Positions 27,779-47,056 of a stretch of 64,000 nt of DNA are shown here, piece by piece. Position 1 is the first letter of the stretch. Each line of letters begins with the position of its first letter. The DNA lies in NCBI RefSeq assembly GCF_014644455.1, contig NZ_BMKS01000009.1, positions 1-64,000 on the forward strand, in the 5' to 3' direction. The notes under the pieces were generated by a model. That model made no database searches. It was not told the DNA's origin and was given only the letters and a program-made list of their open reading frames with translations. The translations under genes were made by a program, and so were the position numbers. The stretch is from Caldovatus sediminis. Lineage in GTDB: Bacteria > Pseudomonadota > Alphaproteobacteria > Acetobacterales > Acetobacteraceae.

Positions 27779-28504
27779 ATGGCGAAGCACGGCAAGCGCC
27801 TGCGCGGCCTCTACGGGAGCTTCGACCGCAACCGGGCCTATCCGCTCGACGAGGCGGTCCGCATCGCCAAGGGCAACGCCAAGGCGAAGTTCGACGAGAC
27901 CATCGAGATCGCGATGAACCTCGGCATCGACCCGCGCCACGCCGACCAGATGGTCCGCGGCATGGTCGGGCTGCCGCACGGCACCGGCAAGAGCGTGCGG
28001 GTCGCGGTCTTCGCCCGCGGCGCCAAGGCGGAGGAGGCGCAGGCCGCCGGCGCCGACCTGGTGGGGGCCGAGGACCTCGCCGCTCAGGTGCAGGAGGGCA
28101 AGATCGACTTCGACCGCTGCATCGCCACGCCCGACATGATGGGCATCGTGGGCCGGCTCGGTAAGATCCTCGGGCCGCGCGGCCTGATGCCCAACCCGCG
28201 CCTCGGCACCGTGACCATGGACGTGAAGGGGGCGGTGCAGGCGGCCAAGGCCGGCCAGGTCGAGTTCCGCGCCGAGAAGGCGGGGATCGTGCACGCCGGC
28301 ATCGGCAAGGCGAGCTTCGAGGAGAGCAAGCTGCTCGAGAACGCGCGCGCCTTCGTCGAGGCGATCCAGCGCGCCCGGCCCTCCGGCGCCAAGGGGACCT
28401 ACGTGCGCAAGGTCGCCGTGAGCTCGACCATGGGCCCCGGGGTCCGGGTGGACGTAGGCTCGCTCGCCACCGCCGGGTCCGGCGGCGGCGCCGGCGGCGG
28501 CTGA
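27779..28504 (+). CDS. rplA: Ribosomal protein L1
   Basis: L1 of 241 residues, forming the mobile stalk that handles E-site tRNA. The domain I/II halves are recognisable, with the conserved [24 protein letters not shown] segment in the middle and the [10 protein letters not shown] motif near the end. A Gly/Ser-rich tail of about ten residues follows. It lies five bases after rplK. L1 is the usual translational repressor of rplK-rplA by binding the L11 leader, which may occur here too. A 300-base gap with RNA structure separates it from rplJ. Confidence 0.98.
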   Translation: MAKHGKRLRGLYGSFDRNRAYPLDEAVRIAKGNAKAKFDETIEIAMNLGIDPRHADQMVRGMVGLPHGTGKSVRVAVFARGAKAEEAQAAGADLVGAEDLAAQVQEGKIDFDRCIATPDMMGIVGRLGKILGPRGLMPNPRLGTVTMDVKGAVQAAKAGQVEFRAEKAGIVHAGIGKASFEESKLLENARAFVEAIQRARPSGAKGTYVRKVAVSSTMGPGVRVDVGSLATAGSGGGAGGG

Positions 28505-28804
28505 GGACGAGATACGCCCGTCGCCGAAGCGCGGCGGGCGGGCAGGGACCGGCGATCGCCGGTCCCGAACCTGTCGGAGACCTCCTGTGGCCCTGCGGGG
28601 CCTTGATGCGCCGTCCGGCGCGCAGGGGATAGACGGGGCGTCGAGGCGATCCTTCCCCCGCGGCCGCAGGGCCTGGGGGGTGGCTTGGCTTGGATTCCCG
28701 CTCGGACAGGCAAGCCGGGGCAGGGGGCGGTCCGCCGCCGACTGCCCCCGTGTGGACCGGCCGGGGCCCCTCCACAAGGCCCGGGCCCATGTTGGAGACG
28801 GGAC
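28505..28804 (+). promoter_or_regulatory. Candidate L10 leader region between rplA and rplJ
   Basis: No gene is seen in these 300 bases. A perfect 22-base palindrome occupies 28545-28566. Further hairpins are likely at 28589-28602 (GGCCC/GGGCC) and 28608-28621 (GCGCCG/CGGCGC). This is where bacteria carry the autoregulatory L10 leader bound by the L10-L12 complex, so that role is inferred from position and structure. I could not confirm the conserved L10-leader consensus, and the first palindrome could alternatively be an attenuator. Confidence 0.5.
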
Positions 28805-29335
28805 GTGGACCGTACGGAGAAGCGCGAATTCGTCGCCAAGCTCCACGCGGTGCTCGCCGATACGTCGATGGTGGTCGTCACCCGCAACGCCGGGCTGACG
28901 GTCGCCGATTCGACGGAGCTGCGACGCCGCATGCGGGCGGCCGGAGCGACCTTCAAGGTCGCCAAGAACCGGCTGGCCGTCCGCGCCCTGGGCGGCACCC
29001 GGTTCACCGGGATCGCGCCGCTGCTCAAGGGGCCGACGGCCCTCGCCTGGTCGCGGGACCCGGTGGCGGTGGCGAAGACCTGCGTGGACTTCGCCCGGAC
29101 GAACGACCGGTTCGTCATCCTGGGCGGGGCGCTCGGCGAGCGGGCACTGGATGCCGAGGGCGTGAAGGCGCTGGCCGAGCTGCCGAGCCTGGAGACGCTA
29201 CGGGCGCAGCTCCTGGGCCTGATCCAGACCCCGGCGACCCGGATCGCCGCGGTGCTGCAGGCGCCGGGCGCGCAGGTGGCGCGGGTGCTGGCGGCGTTCG
29301 CCAAAAAGGAGGGCGGCGAGGCCGAGGCCGCCTGA
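28805..29335 (+). CDS. rplJ: Ribosomal protein L10
   Basis: L10 of 176 residues, which holds L7/L12 dimers on the ribosomal stalk. It begins VDRTEKREFVAKLHAVLADT and has the GATFKVAKNRLAVRAL rRNA-binding segment. The C-terminal helix (LLGLIQTPATRIAAVLQAPGAQVARVLAAFAKK) is long enough for about three L12 dimers. The GTG start is chosen because GGAG lies seven bases upstream and the family N-terminus starts there. A long structured leader precedes it, which fits autoregulation by the L10-L12 complex. Confidence 0.97.
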   Translation: MDRTEKREFVAKLHAVLADTSMVVVTRNAGLTVADSTELRRRMRAAGATFKVAKNRLAVRALGGTRFTGIAPLLKGPTALAWSRDPVAVAKTCVDFARTNDRFVILGGALGERALDAEGVKALAELPSLETLRAQLLGLIQTPATRIAAVLQAPGAQVARVLAAFAKKEGGEAEAA

Positions 29336-29414
29336 GCCGGGCCGGCGCGGCCGGAGGGGCGGCCGAGGCGGCCCCGCAGGCCCGGCGATGCGCCGGACCG
29401 GCACGGACCATGAA

Positions 29415-29438
29415 CGGTTCCGGGAGGTGCCGGAACCG
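29415..29438 (+). repeat. Perfect stem-loop between rplJ and rplL
   Basis: Arms CGGTTCCGG and CCGGAACCG pair perfectly over nine bases around a six-base GAGGTG loop. It lies 49 bases before the rplL start, inside the 151-base rplJ-rplL gap. It has no T-tract. It may protect or process the mRNA, or help raise rplL output over rplJ, as L12 is needed in several copies per ribosome. Confidence 0.6.
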
Positions 29439-29486
29439 GGTGTTGCAAAGACCCAGTCAAGCCATTAGATGAAGGAGTACCCGGAC

Positions 29487-29873
29487 ATGGCCGATCTCGC
29501 GAAGCTGGTGGACGAGCTCTCCAGCCTGACCGTCCTGGAAGCCGCCGAGCTCTCCAAGATGCTGGAGGAGAAGTGGGGTGTCTCCGCCGCGGCGCCGGTC
29601 GCGGTGGCGGCGGCCCCTGCTGCCGGCGCCGGCGCGGCCGCCGCGGCCCCGGCCGAGGAGAAGACGGAGTTCACCGTCGTCCTCGCCAAGGCGGGCGACA
29701 AGAAGATCAACGTCATCAAGGAGATCCGCACCATCACGGGCCTCGGCCTCAAGGAGGCCAAGGATCTCGTCGAGGGCGCGCCCAAGGTGGTCAAAGAGGG
29801 CGTGAGCAAGGAGGAGGCGGAGAAGATCCGTAAGGTGCTGGAGGACAACGGCGCCACCGTCGAGATCAAGTAG
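29487..29873 (+). CDS. rplL: Ribosomal protein L7/L12
   Basis: L7/L12 of 128 residues, the stalk protein that recruits translation factors. The N-terminal dimerisation domain ([20 protein letters not shown]) is followed by an Ala/Pro-rich hinge at about 37-59. The C-terminal factor-binding domain contains [21 protein letters not shown] start six codons upstream is possible, but ATG at 29487 is preferred because GAAGGAG lies at the right distance and family members start MADLAKLV. A strong stem-loop lies just upstream. Confidence 0.98.
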   Translation: MADLAKLVDELSSLTVLEAAELSKMLEEKWGVSAAAPVAVAAAPAAGAGAAAAAPAEEKTEFTVVLAKAGDKKINVIKEIRTITGLGLKEAKDLVEGAPKVVKEGVSKEEAEKIRKVLEDNGATVEIK

Positions 29874-30016
29874 CGCGGGCGGGCGCGCGCGACGGGATAT
29901 GCGGGCCGGCCCTGGGCATCCGCTGCCGGGGCTGGCCGGGTGGTGCGATCGGGGGGCGCGGGCGCGGCACCGGCCGCGGCGCGGCCACCGGGAGCGCCGC
30001 CGGGATGATGTGACGG

Positions 30017-30053
30017 GAGCGGGCGGGATTCCGCGGGGATCCTGCCCGCGCTC
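30017..30053 (+). repeat. Imperfect stem-loop in the rplL-rpoB gap
   Basis: GAGC-GGGCGGGA and TCCTGCCCGCGCTC can pair with small mismatches, enclosing a GC-rich loop. The surrounding 291-base rplL-rpoB gap has no gene. In other bacteria this gap carries an attenuator or an RNase III processing site that lowers rpoBC expression; that role is only inferred here. Confidence 0.35.
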
Positions 30054-30164
30054 GCGTTCCTTCCGACCGCGGGGCGGAGAGCCGGCCCGCGGCGGAGGCG
30101 GCGCACAGCGGATCCCGGCCGGCCCGGGGCATCCATGGCCGGAGACGAGGGAAGCGGGACAGGC

Positions 30165-38666
<8,502 letters not shown>

Positions 38667-38694
38667 GCCCGGGCGCCGCGGTGCGCGGGATGGA

Positions 38695-38720
38695 GGGCCG
38701 GCTCCGGACGGAGCCGGCCC
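38695..38720 (+). terminator. Terminator-like hairpin after rpoC
   Basis: Perfect 11-base arms (GGGCCGGCTCC and GGAGCCGGCCC) flank a GGAC tetraloop, 29 bases after the rpoC stop, and TTCC follows. The T-run is too short for a textbook intrinsic terminator. The position before a strong promoter supports an end to the rpoBC message. Confidence 0.6.
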
Positions 38721-38754
38721 TTCCGATTCCGCGCCCGCCCACGGTGCCGAGGTG

Positions 38755-38783
38755 TTGACACCCCCCCATCCGGCGCGTAGATA
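38755..38783 (+). promoter_or_regulatory. Near-consensus promoter of the rpsL operon
   Basis: A perfect TTGACA (38755-38760) is followed after exactly 17 bases by TAGATA (38778-38783). It is the best sigma-70 promoter match I found in the window. Initiation near 38790 would give a leader of about 220 bases before rpsL. That leader contains no recognisable gene; it may hold regulatory structure. Confidence 0.75.
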
Positions 38784-39008
38784 GCGCGCCCTTGGCAGGG
38801 CACGGCGCCACTCGCGGCCGCGGCCCTCCGGGTCTTTTGGTCCACAACGCTGCGCCACCGGCGCCGCCGCTTCTGCTTCGGGCAGGGTGGCCGAGGCCGG
38901 AGGCGGGATGGACGCCCGCAGGGACGCGCGGTCGGCGCGTCATCGCTGCGGGCGCACCCCGTTGGTGCGGTGTTCGCGCGGCCGTGAGAGCAGGCACGAA
39001 GGGGCGTC

Positions 39009-39380
39009 ATGCCGACGATCAACCAGCTCATCGCCAAGGGGCGTGAGCGCAAGCCGAGCCGGAACAAGGTGCCGGCGCTGCAGGGCAGCCCGCAGAAGCG
39101 CGGCGTGTGCACGCGCGTCTACACGACCACGCCGAAGAAGCCGAACTCGGCGCTGCGGAAGGTCGCCAAGGTGCGCCTGACTAACGGCTACGAGGTGGTG
39201 AGCTACATCCCGGGCGAGGGGCACAACCTGCAGGAGCACTCGGTGGTGCTGATCCGCGGCGGACGCGTGAAGGACCTGCCGGGCGTGCGCTACCACATCC
39301 TGCGCGGCGTGCTCGACACCCAAGGCATCGCCAAGCGCCGCCAGCGCCGCTCGCTCTACGGCGCGAAGCGGCCGAAGTGA
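39009..39380 (+). CDS. rpsL: Ribosomal protein S12
   Basis: S12 of 123 residues, at the decoding centre. K43 (in [13 protein letters not shown]) and K88 (in [11 protein letters not shown]), the residues whose change gives streptomycin resistance in other bacteria, are both wild type. GVCTRVYT and the [12 protein letters not shown] tail are standard. It opens the str operon from a strong promoter about 250 bases upstream. rpsG follows after 14 bases. Confidence 0.99.
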   Translation: MPTINQLIAKGRERKPSRNKVPALQGSPQKRGVCTRVYTTTPKKPNSALRKVAKVRLTNGYEVVSYIPGEGHNLQEHSVVLIRGGRVKDLPGVRYHILRGVLDTQGIAKRRQRRSLYGAKRPK

Positions 39381-39391
39381 GGAGTCGCTGA

Positions 39392-39871
<480 letters not shown>

Positions 39872-39899
39872 GGCAAGGACCGATCGAGGAACCCCCACC

Positions 39900-41090
<1,191 letters not shown>

Positions 41091-41119
41091 GCGGGGCGGG
41101 GGGCAACGGGTCTAGCGGC

Positions 41120-41428
41120 ATGGAAAGCCAGAGCATCCGCATCCGCCTCAAGGCGTTCGACTACCGCGTGCTGGATTCCAGCACGCGGGAGATCCTGAAC
41201 ACCGCGAAGCGGACCGGCGCGCGGACGCGGGGCCCGATCCCGCTGCCGACGCAGATCGAGCGATTCACGGTCAACCGCTCGCCGCACATCGACAAGAAGA
41301 GCCGCGAGCAGTTCGAGATCCGCACGCACCGGCGGCTGCTCGACATCGTGGACCCGACGCCGCAGACGGTGGACGCGCTGATGAAGCTCGACCTCGCGGC
41401 CGGGGTGGACGTCGAGATCAAGCTGTAG
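41120..41428 (+). CDS. rpsJ: Ribosomal protein S10
   Basis: S10 of 102 residues, a 30S head protein that also forms the NusB-S10 antitermination complex. The core [28 protein letters not shown] and [16 protein letters not shown] segments are standard. A GTG farther upstream would overlap tuf and add 11 unrelated residues, so ATG at 41120 is used. It begins the S10 cluster, 30 bases after tuf. Confidence 0.98.
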   Translation: MESQSIRIRLKAFDYRVLDSSTREILNTAKRTGARTRGPIPLPTQIERFTVNRSPHIDKKSREQFEIRTHRRLLDIVDPTPQTVDALMKLDLAAGVDVEIKL

Positions 41429-41451
41429 GGCGCCCGGGGGAGCACGCTGCC

Positions 41452-42144
41452 ATGGCCGCGACGAACGGCCGCACAGGCCTGATCGCGAGGAAGCTGGGCA
41501 TGACCCGGCTGTTCAACGAGGACGGCTCGACGGTGCCGGTCACGGTGCTGCATGTCGAGGACGTGCGCGTGGTCGCGACCCGCACGGCGGAGAAGGACGG
41601 CTACACCGCGGTGCAGCTCGGCATCGGCCACGCCAAGCCGAAGAACGTGACGAAGCCGATGCGGGGCCACTTCGCCAAGGCGGGGGTTGAGGCGCCGCGC
41701 AAGTTGGTGGAGTTCCGCGTCGCGGCCGACGCGCTGCTCGATCCCGGCACGCGGCTCTCCGCGGCGCATTTCGTGAAGGGACAGATGGTGGACGTCACCG
41801 GCACCACCGTCGGCAAGGGCTTCGCGGGGGCGATGAAGCGGTGGAATTTCGCGGGGCTGGAGGCGTCGCACGGCGTCTCGATCAGCCACCGCAGCCACGG
41901 CTCGACCGGCAACCGCCAGGACCCGGGGCGGGTGTTCAAGAACAAGAAGATGGCCGGCCACCTCGGCGCCGAGCGCGTGACCACGCAGAACCTCGAGGTC
42001 GCGCAGGTGGACGCCGAGCGGGGGCTGCTGTTGGTCAAGGGCACGGTGCCCGGCGCGGCGGGCGGCTTCGTGCTGGTGCGCGATGCGGTCAAGCGTCCGC
42101 GCCCCGCCGACGCGCCCTACCCCGCGGCCACCGCGGCGGCCTGA
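41452..42144 (+). CDS. rplC: Ribosomal protein L3
   Basis: L3 of 230 residues, one of the first proteins to bind 23S rRNA and close to the peptidyl-transferase centre. It has [25 protein letters not shown] at the start and the long loop [32 protein letters not shown] with the family Gln that is methylated in many bacteria. The Ala/Pro-rich C-terminal tail is slightly longer than in E. coli. rplD follows after six bases. Confidence 0.98.
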   Translation: MAATNGRTGLIARKLGMTRLFNEDGSTVPVTVLHVEDVRVVATRTAEKDGYTAVQLGIGHAKPKNVTKPMRGHFAKAGVEAPRKLVEFRVAADALLDPGTRLSAAHFVKGQMVDVTGTTVGKGFAGAMKRWNFAGLEASHGVSISHRSHGSTGNRQDPGRVFKNKKMAGHLGAERVTTQNLEVAQVDAERGLLLVKGTVPGAAGGFVLVRDAVKRPRPADAPYPAATAAA

Positions 42145-42150
42145 GGACGG

Positions 42151-42783
42151 ATGGGCGCTCCGATGCAGGTTCCTGTCGTCACGCTCGACAACACCCCGGC
42201 GGGGGAGATCGAGCTTCCGGATGAGCTCTTCGCGGCGGAGCCGCGGGGCGACATCCTCGCGCGCGTGGTGCACTGGCAGCTCGCCAGGCGCCGCGCCGGC
42301 ACGCACAAGGCCAAGGGCATGGGCGAGGTGCAGGGCACCACGAAGAAGCCCTGGCGCCAGAAGGGCACCGGCCGGGCCCGCCAGGGTTCGCTGCGCGCGC
42401 CGCAGTTCCGCAAGGGCGGCGTCGTGCACGGCCCGGTGGTGCGCGACCACGGCTACGACCTCAACAAGAAGGTCCGCCGGCTCGGCCTGATCCACGCCCT
42501 CAGCGCCAAGGCGAGGGAGGGCAAGCTCGTGGTGCTCGACGCCGCGGTCGGAGCGCCGGACGGCAAGACGAAGCAGATGGCGGCGCGGGTAAAGGCCTTC
42601 GGCTGGAAGAGCGCGCTGGTGGTGGACGCGGAGGTGGACGAGCATTTCGGCCGCTGCGTGCGCAACCTCCCCCACGTGCACGTGCTGCCGGGCGTCGGCG
42701 CCAACGTGTACGACATCCTGAACCACGACGTGCTGGCGCTGACCCGCGCGGGCGTGGAGGCACTGAAGGAGCGGCTGGCGTGA
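42151..42783 (+). CDS. rplD: Ribosomal protein L4
   Basis: L4 of 210 residues, lining the peptide exit tunnel near the macrolide site. The tunnel loop [24 protein letters not shown] and the GVVHGP segment are present. In E. coli L4 represses its own S10 operon. The first ATG is taken, but a second ATG four codons later matches the common family start ([10 protein letters not shown]). The stop overlaps the rplW start by four bases. Confidence 0.97.
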   Translation: MGAPMQVPVVTLDNTPAGEIELPDELFAAEPRGDILARVVHWQLARRRAGTHKAKGMGEVQGTTKKPWRQKGTGRARQGSLRAPQFRKGGVVHGPVVRDHGYDLNKKVRRLGLIHALSAKAREGKLVVLDAAVGAPDGKTKQMAARVKAFGWKSALVVDAEVDEHFGRCVRNLPHVHVLPGVGANVYDILNHDVLALTRAGVEALKERLA

Positions 42784-43130
42784 GCGGGACGGCGCAGCAG
42801 GCGACGGGCGGCGCCGCGAAGCGCGGCGCGGCCCTCTCGCGCGAGCGGATGTACCAGACCATCCTCTCGCCGGTGATCACGGAGAAGGCGACGCGCCTCG
42901 GCGAGCAGAACGGGGTCGTGTTCCGCGTGCCGCTCGGGGCGACCAAGCCCGAAATCAAGGCCGCGGTCGAGGGGCTGTTCGGCGTGACGGTGGTCGCGGT
43001 GAACACTCTGACCATGAAGGGCAAGGCCAAGCGCTTTCGCGGCCGCCTCGGCCGGCGGTCGGACTGGAAGAAGGCGATGGTCCGGCTCGGGCCCGGCCAG
43101 AGCATAGACTTCACGACGGGGCTGGCGTGA
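42780..43130 (+). CDS. rplW: Ribosomal protein L23
   Basis: L23 of 116 residues, at the tunnel exit where trigger factor and SRP dock. The core begins [22 protein letters not shown] and contains [22 protein letters not shown]. About 18 residues of Gly/Ala-rich leader precede the core, following the GTG that overlaps the rplD stop (GTGA). rplB follows after four bases. Confidence 0.97.
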   Translation: MSGTAQQATGGAAKRGAALSRERMYQTILSPVITEKATRLGEQNGVVFRVPLGATKPEIKAAVEGLFGVTVVAVNTLTMKGKAKRFRGRLGRRSDWKKAMVRLGPGQSIDFTTGLA

Positions 43131-43134
43131 CGCC

Positions 43135-43971
43135 ATGGCACTGAAGACCTACAAACCGGTCACGCCGAGCCTGCGCGGCACGGTCCTCGTGGACCGGTCC
43201 GAGCTGTGGAAGGGCAAGCCGGTCAAGGCGCTGACCGAGGGGAAGCACTCCTCCGGCGGACGCAACCAGCACGGCCGCATCACGGTGCGGTTCCGCGGCG
43301 GCGGGCACAAGCGCGCCTACCGCTACGTGGACTTCAAGCGACGCGCCAAGTTCGGCGTACCGGCGACGGTCGAGCGGCTGGAGTACGACCCCAACCGCAG
43401 TGCCTGGATCGCGCTGATCCGCTACGAGGACGGGGAGCTCTCCTACATCCTCGCGCCGCAGCGGCTGAAGGCGGGCGACCAGGTGGTCAGCGGCGAGCGG
43501 GTGGACGTCAAGCCGGGCAACGCGATGCCGATGGCCGCGATCCCAGTTGGCACCATCATCCACAACGTGGAGATGAAACCGGGCGCGGGCGGCAAGATCG
43601 CGCGCGCGGCCGGGACCTATGCGCAGCTCGTCGGCAAGGACCAGGGCTATGCGCAGATCAAGCTGATGTCTGGCGAGCTGCGCATGGTGCGGGCCGAGTG
43701 CATGGCCACGATCGGCGCGGTGTCCAACCCGGACAACAGCAACCAGCAGTTCGGCAAGGCCGGGCGCATGCGGTGGCTGGGCTTCCGCCCGCACAACCGT
43801 GGCGTCTCGATGAATCCGATCGACCACCCGCATGGCGGCGGCGAGGGCCGCACCTCCGGCGGGCGGCATCCGGTGACGCCGTGGGGTGTCCCGACCAAGG
43901 GCAAGAAGACGCGCAGCAACAAGCGGACGGACCGGCTGATCATCCGGCGCCGCCACGCGACGAAGGGCTGA
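43135..43971 (+). CDS. rplB: Ribosomal protein L2
   Basis: L2 of 278 residues, needed for subunit joining and peptidyl-transferase assembly. It contains the [19 protein letters not shown] segment, the SH3-like core and the conserved [26 protein letters not shown] loop, whose His (E. coli H229) is present. The Lys/Arg-rich tail ends RRRHATKG. rpsS follows after seven bases. Confidence 0.99.
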   Translation: MALKTYKPVTPSLRGTVLVDRSELWKGKPVKALTEGKHSSGGRNQHGRITVRFRGGGHKRAYRYVDFKRRAKFGVPATVERLEYDPNRSAWIALIRYEDGELSYILAPQRLKAGDQVVSGERVDVKPGNAMPMAAIPVGTIIHNVEMKPGAGGKIARAAGTYAQLVGKDQGYAQIKLMSGELRMVRAECMATIGAVSNPDNSNQQFGKAGRMRWLGFRPHNRGVSMNPIDHPHGGGEGRTSGGRHPVTPWGVPTKGKKTRSNKRTDRLIIRRRHATKG

Positions 43972-43978
43972 GGCGAGG

Positions 43979-44260
43979 ATGGGTTCGCGCAGCGTATGGA
44001 AGGGGCCGTTCGTCGACGGCTACCTGCTCAGCAAGGCGGAAAAGGCCCGCGAGTCCGGGCGCAACGAGATCATCCGGATCTGGTCGCGCCGCTCGACGAT
44101 CCTGCCGCAGTTCGTCGGCCTCACCTTCGGGGTGTACAACGGCAAGAAGTTCATCCCGGTGCAGGTGACGGAGAACATGGTCGGCCACAAGTTCGGCGAG
44201 TTCTCGCCGACTCGGACCTTCACGGGCCACGCGGCCGACCGGAAGGCGAAACGGGGCTGA
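43979..44260 (+). CDS. rpsS: Ribosomal protein S19
   Basis: S19 of 93 residues in the 30S head, contacting S13 and bridging to the 50S subunit. The start [15 protein letters not shown], the core [24 protein letters not shown] and the end [21 protein letters not shown] are all family-typical. It is tightly packed between rplB and rplV. Confidence 0.99.
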   Translation: MGSRSVWKGPFVDGYLLSKAEKARESGRNEIIRIWSRRSTILPQFVGLTFGVYNGKKFIPVQVTENMVGHKFGEFSPTRTFTGHAADRKAKRG

Positions 44261-44270
44261 GCAGCACGCC

Positions 44271-44678
44271 ATGAGCAAGCCGAAGATGCCGCGCAGGCTC
44301 GACGAGACCCAGGCGCAGGCGGTGGCGCGCAACATCCGCGTCAGCCCGCGCAAGCTCGCCCTCGTCGCCGGCCTGATCCGCGGGCAGAAGGCGCAGGACG
44401 CGCTCGCGCACCTGACTTTCTCCAAACGCGCCATCGCCCGCCAGGTGAAGAAGACGCTCGAGAGCGCGATCGCCAACGCGGAGAACAACCACCACCTCGA
44501 CGTCGACCGGCTCGTGGTCAGTCGCGTCGAAGTGGGGCGGGCGCTGGTGATGAAGCGCTTCCACGCCCGCGGCCGCGGCCGCGCGGCGCGGATCGAGAAG
44601 TGGCTGAGCCACATGACGATCGTGGTGGCGGAGCGCGCGCCCGAGGCGCCCGCGCCGGCCCGGCAGGAGGCGGCGTAA
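44271..44678 (+). CDS. rplV: Ribosomal protein L22
   Basis: L22 of 135 residues, whose long beta-hairpin lines the exit tunnel. The core runs from [20 protein letters not shown] through [17 protein letters not shown] to the hairpin [21 protein letters not shown]. Both termini carry short extra Ala/Pro-rich stretches. rpsC follows after two bases, suggesting coupled translation. Confidence 0.98.
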   Translation: MSKPKMPRRLDETQAQAVARNIRVSPRKLALVAGLIRGQKAQDALAHLTFSKRAIARQVKKTLESAIANAENNHHLDVDRLVVSRVEVGRALVMKRFHARGRGRAARIEKWLSHMTIVVAERAPEAPAPARQEAA

Positions 44679-44680
44679 GC

Positions 44681-45358
44681 ATGGGCCAGAAGGTCAATCC
44701 CATCGGGCTGCGGCTCGGCATCAACCGGACCTGGGACAGCCGCTGGTACGCCGACGACGACTACGCCAAGCTGCTGCACGAGGACATCAAGCTGCGCGAC
44801 ATGCTGCGCGAGCGGCTGAAGGGCGCCGGCGTCTCCCGCATCGTCATCGAGCGGCCGGCGAAAAAGCCGCGGGTGACGATCCACGCGGCGCGCCCGGGGG
44901 TGATCATCGGCAAGAAGGGCGAGGCGATCGAGGGCCTGCGCAAGGACCTCCAGAAGATGGCCGGCGCCGAGGTGGCGCTGAACATCCTCGAGATCCGCAA
45001 GCCCGAGATCGACGCGCAGCTCGTGGCCGAGAGCATCGCGCAGCAGCTCGAACGCCGCGTCGCCTTCCGGCGCGCGATGAAGCGCGCCGTGCAGTCGGCC
45101 ATGCGGCTCGGTGCCCAGGGCATCCGGATCAACTGCTCCGGGCGCCTCGGCGGGGCCGAGATCGCGCGCATGGAGTGGTACCGCGAGGGGCGGGTGCCGC
45201 TGCACACGCTGCGCGCGGACGTGGACTACGGCCAGGCGACCGCCAAGACCACCTACGGCACCTGCGGCGTCAAGGTGTGGGTGTTCAAGGGCGAGATCAT
45301 GGCGCATGACCCGATGGCGCAGGACAAGCGCGCCGCGGAGCAGGCGCCGCAGCGGTGA
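44681..45358 (+). CDS. rpsC: Ribosomal protein S3
   Basis: S3 of 225 residues, at the mRNA entry channel with helicase function. It begins [20 protein letters not shown]. The KH domain carries [18 protein letters not shown], and the C-terminal domain has [17 protein letters not shown] and [26 protein letters not shown]. The ATG two bases after rplV is used; an earlier frame overlapping rplV lacks homology. Confidence 0.99.
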   Translation: MGQKVNPIGLRLGINRTWDSRWYADDDYAKLLHEDIKLRDMLRERLKGAGVSRIVIERPAKKPRVTIHAARPGVIIGKKGEAIEGLRKDLQKMAGAEVALNILEIRKPEIDAQLVAESIAQQLERRVAFRRAMKRAVQSAMRLGAQGIRINCSGRLGGAEIARMEWYREGRVPLHTLRADVDYGQATAKTTYGTCGVKVWVFKGEIMAHDPMAQDKRAAEQAPQR

Positions 45359-45369
45359 TGTGAAGAACG

Positions 45370-45795
45370 ATGCTGCAGCCCAAGCGCACGAAGTTCCGCA
45401 AGGCCCACAAGGGCCGCATCCACGGCCTCGCCAAGGGCGGCTTCACGCTCAATTTCGGCGCCTACGGCCTGAAGGCGCTCGAGCCCGAGCGGGTGACGGC
45501 GCGCCAGATCGAGGCGGCGCGGCGCGCGATCACGCGCGCGATGAAGCGCGCCGGCCGCGTCTGGATCCGCGTCTTCCCGGACGTGCCGGTCTCGACCAAG
45601 CCGGCCGAGGTCCGCATGGGCTCGGGCAAGGGCTCGCCGGAGTACTGGATCTGCCGGGTCAAGCCCGGCCGCATCATGTTCGAGATCGACGGCATCCCCG
45701 AGGAGACGGCGCGCGAGGCGCTGACGCTCGGCGCGGCGAAGCTGCCGATCAAGACCAAGATCATCACGCGCCTCGGCGCCGGGGCGGAGGCCTGA
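45370..45795 (+). CDS. rplP: Ribosomal protein L16
   Basis: L16 of 141 residues, near the A-site tRNA elbow and needed for late 50S assembly. It contains [19 protein letters not shown] and the [27 protein letters not shown] segment, whose Arg (E. coli R81 region) is the hydroxylation target in enterics. The tail [12 protein letters not shown] is standard. rpmC follows after four bases. Confidence 0.99.
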   Translation: MLQPKRTKFRKAHKGRIHGLAKGGFTLNFGAYGLKALEPERVTARQIEAARRAITRAMKRAGRVWIRVFPDVPVSTKPAEVRMGSGKGSPEYWICRVKPGRIMFEIDGIPEETAREALTLGAAKLPIKTKIITRLGAGAEA

Positions 45796-45799
45796 GGTC

Positions 45800-46018
45800 A
45801 TGAAGATCGGCGAGGTGCGCGCGAAGTCGCGCGACGAGCTGCAGGCGACGCTGCTCGACCTGCGCAAGGAGCAGTTCAACCTGCGCTTCCAGCGCGCCAC
45901 CGGCCAGCTGGAGGCGGTCAGCCGCATCCGGCAGGTGCGGCGCGACATCGCGCGGGTGAAGACGGTGATGAACGAGCGGCGCCGCGCCGAGGCGGCGGCC
46001 GCGGACAAGCGGGGCTGA
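45800..46018 (+). CDS. rpmC: Ribosomal protein L29
   Basis: L29 of 72 residues, a helical hairpin by the tunnel exit next to L23. The diagnostic segment [21 protein letters not shown] followed by [20 protein letters not shown] is present. Its C-terminus adds a few Ala-rich residues. rpsQ follows after 16 bases. Confidence 0.98.
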   Translation: MKIGEVRAKSRDELQATLLDLRKEQFNLRFQRATGQLEAVSRIRQVRRDIARVKTVMNERRRAEAAAADKRG

Positions 46019-46034
46019 GGGGAGACCGGCGGCG

Positions 46035-46346
46035 ATGCCGAGGCGAGTCCTCACGGGCCGGGTGGTCAGCGACAAGATGGACAAGACCGTCACGGTGCTT
46101 GTCGAGCGTCGCGTGATGCACCCGCTCTACAAGAAATTCATCCGGCGCTCGAAGAAGTACGCGGCGCACGACGAGGGCAACCTCTGCAAGGAAGGCGACC
46201 TCGTGCAGATCGAGGAGTGCCGCCCGATCAGCAAGCGCAAGACCTGGCTGGTGGTCGGCCGGAACGGCCAGCCGCTGGAGCGGCCGGCGCTCGTGAAGGG
46301 CAAGCCGATCGGGGCGCCGGCCGGCGCCCCCGCGGCGCAGGCGTGA
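46035..46346 (+). CDS. rpsQ: Ribosomal protein S17
   Basis: S17 of 103 residues, longer than the 84-residue E. coli protein because of an Ala/Pro/Gly-rich tail. The OB-fold core opens [29 protein letters not shown] and contains [16 protein letters not shown]. It binds 16S helix 11 early in 30S assembly. rplN follows after 16 bases. Confidence 0.98.
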   Translation: MPRRVLTGRVVSDKMDKTVTVLVERRVMHPLYKKFIRRSKKYAAHDEGNLCKEGDLVQIEECRPISKRKTWLVVGRNGQPLERPALVKGKPIGAPAGAPAAQA

Positions 46347-46362
46347 GGGGGAGGACCCGGCG

Positions 46363-46731
46363 GTGATCAGCGTCGAATCGAATCTCGACGTCGCCGACAA
46401 CTCCGGCGCGCGGCGCGTGCAGTGCATCAAGGTGCTCGGCGGGTCGAAGCGCAAGACGGCGAGCGTGGGCGACGTGATCGTGGTCTCCGTGAAGGAGGCG
46501 ATCCCGCGCGCCAAGGTGAAGAAGGGCGAGGTGCACCGCGCCGTCATCGTCCGCACCGCCTATCCGGTGCGGCGGGGCGACGGCACGGCGATCCGCTTCG
46601 ATAACAACGCCGCGGTGCTCATCAACAAGCAGGGCGAGCCGATCGGCACGCGCATCTTCGGGCCGGTGGTGCGCGAGCTGCGGGCGAGGAAGTACATGAA
46701 GATCGTCAGCCTCGCGCCGGAGGTGCTGTAG
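46363..46731 (+). CDS. rplN: Ribosomal protein L14
   Basis: L14 of 122 residues, at the intersubunit bridge and the RsfS-binding site. A GTG start gives [27 protein letters not shown], matching the family from the first residue. The core includes [28 protein letters not shown] and the tail [20 protein letters not shown] lies just before the start. rplX follows after four bases. Confidence 0.99.
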   Translation: MISVESNLDVADNSGARRVQCIKVLGGSKRKTASVGDVIVVSVKEAIPRAKVKKGEVHRAVIVRTAYPVRRGDGTAIRFDNNAAVLINKQGEPIGTRIFGPVVRELRARKYMKIVSLAPEVL

Positions 46732-46735
46732 GGCC

Positions 46736-47056
46736 ATGGCGGCGAAGATCAGGAAGGGCGACCGCGTGCAGGTGCTCGCCGGGCGCGACAAGGGCAAGCG
46801 CGGCGAGGTCGTCACCGTGATGCCGGCCGAGGGGCGGGCCCTGGTGCGGGGCGTGAACATGGTCAAGCGCCACCAGAAGCCGCGCGGGCTGAACCAGCCG
46901 GGCGGCATCATCGAGAAGGAGGCGCCGATCCACCTCTCGAACCTGGCGCTGATCGATCCGAAGTCGGACCGGCCGACGCGCGTCGGCTTCCGCGTCCTCG
47001 AGGACGGGAGAAAGGTGCGCTACGCCAAGTCCTCGGGTGAGGTGCTCGACGCATGA
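46736..47056 (+). CDS. rplX: Ribosomal protein L24
   Basis: L24 of 106 residues, an assembly initiator protein. The KOW motif [23 protein letters not shown] is at the start, followed by [13 protein letters not shown] and [17 protein letters not shown]. Its stop overlaps the start of rplE by four bases (ATGA), which anchors the choice of rplE start. Confidence 0.98.
   Translation: MAAKIRKGDRVQVLAGRDKGKRGEVVTVMPAEGRALVRGVNMVKRHQKPRGLNQPGGIIEKEAPIHLSNLALIDPKSDRPTRVGFRVLEDGRKVRYAKSSGEVLDA

Noticed and set aside
39872-39899. Looked for a fragment of fusA between rpsG and tuf
   Set aside because: Only 28 bases with a ribosome-binding region are present.
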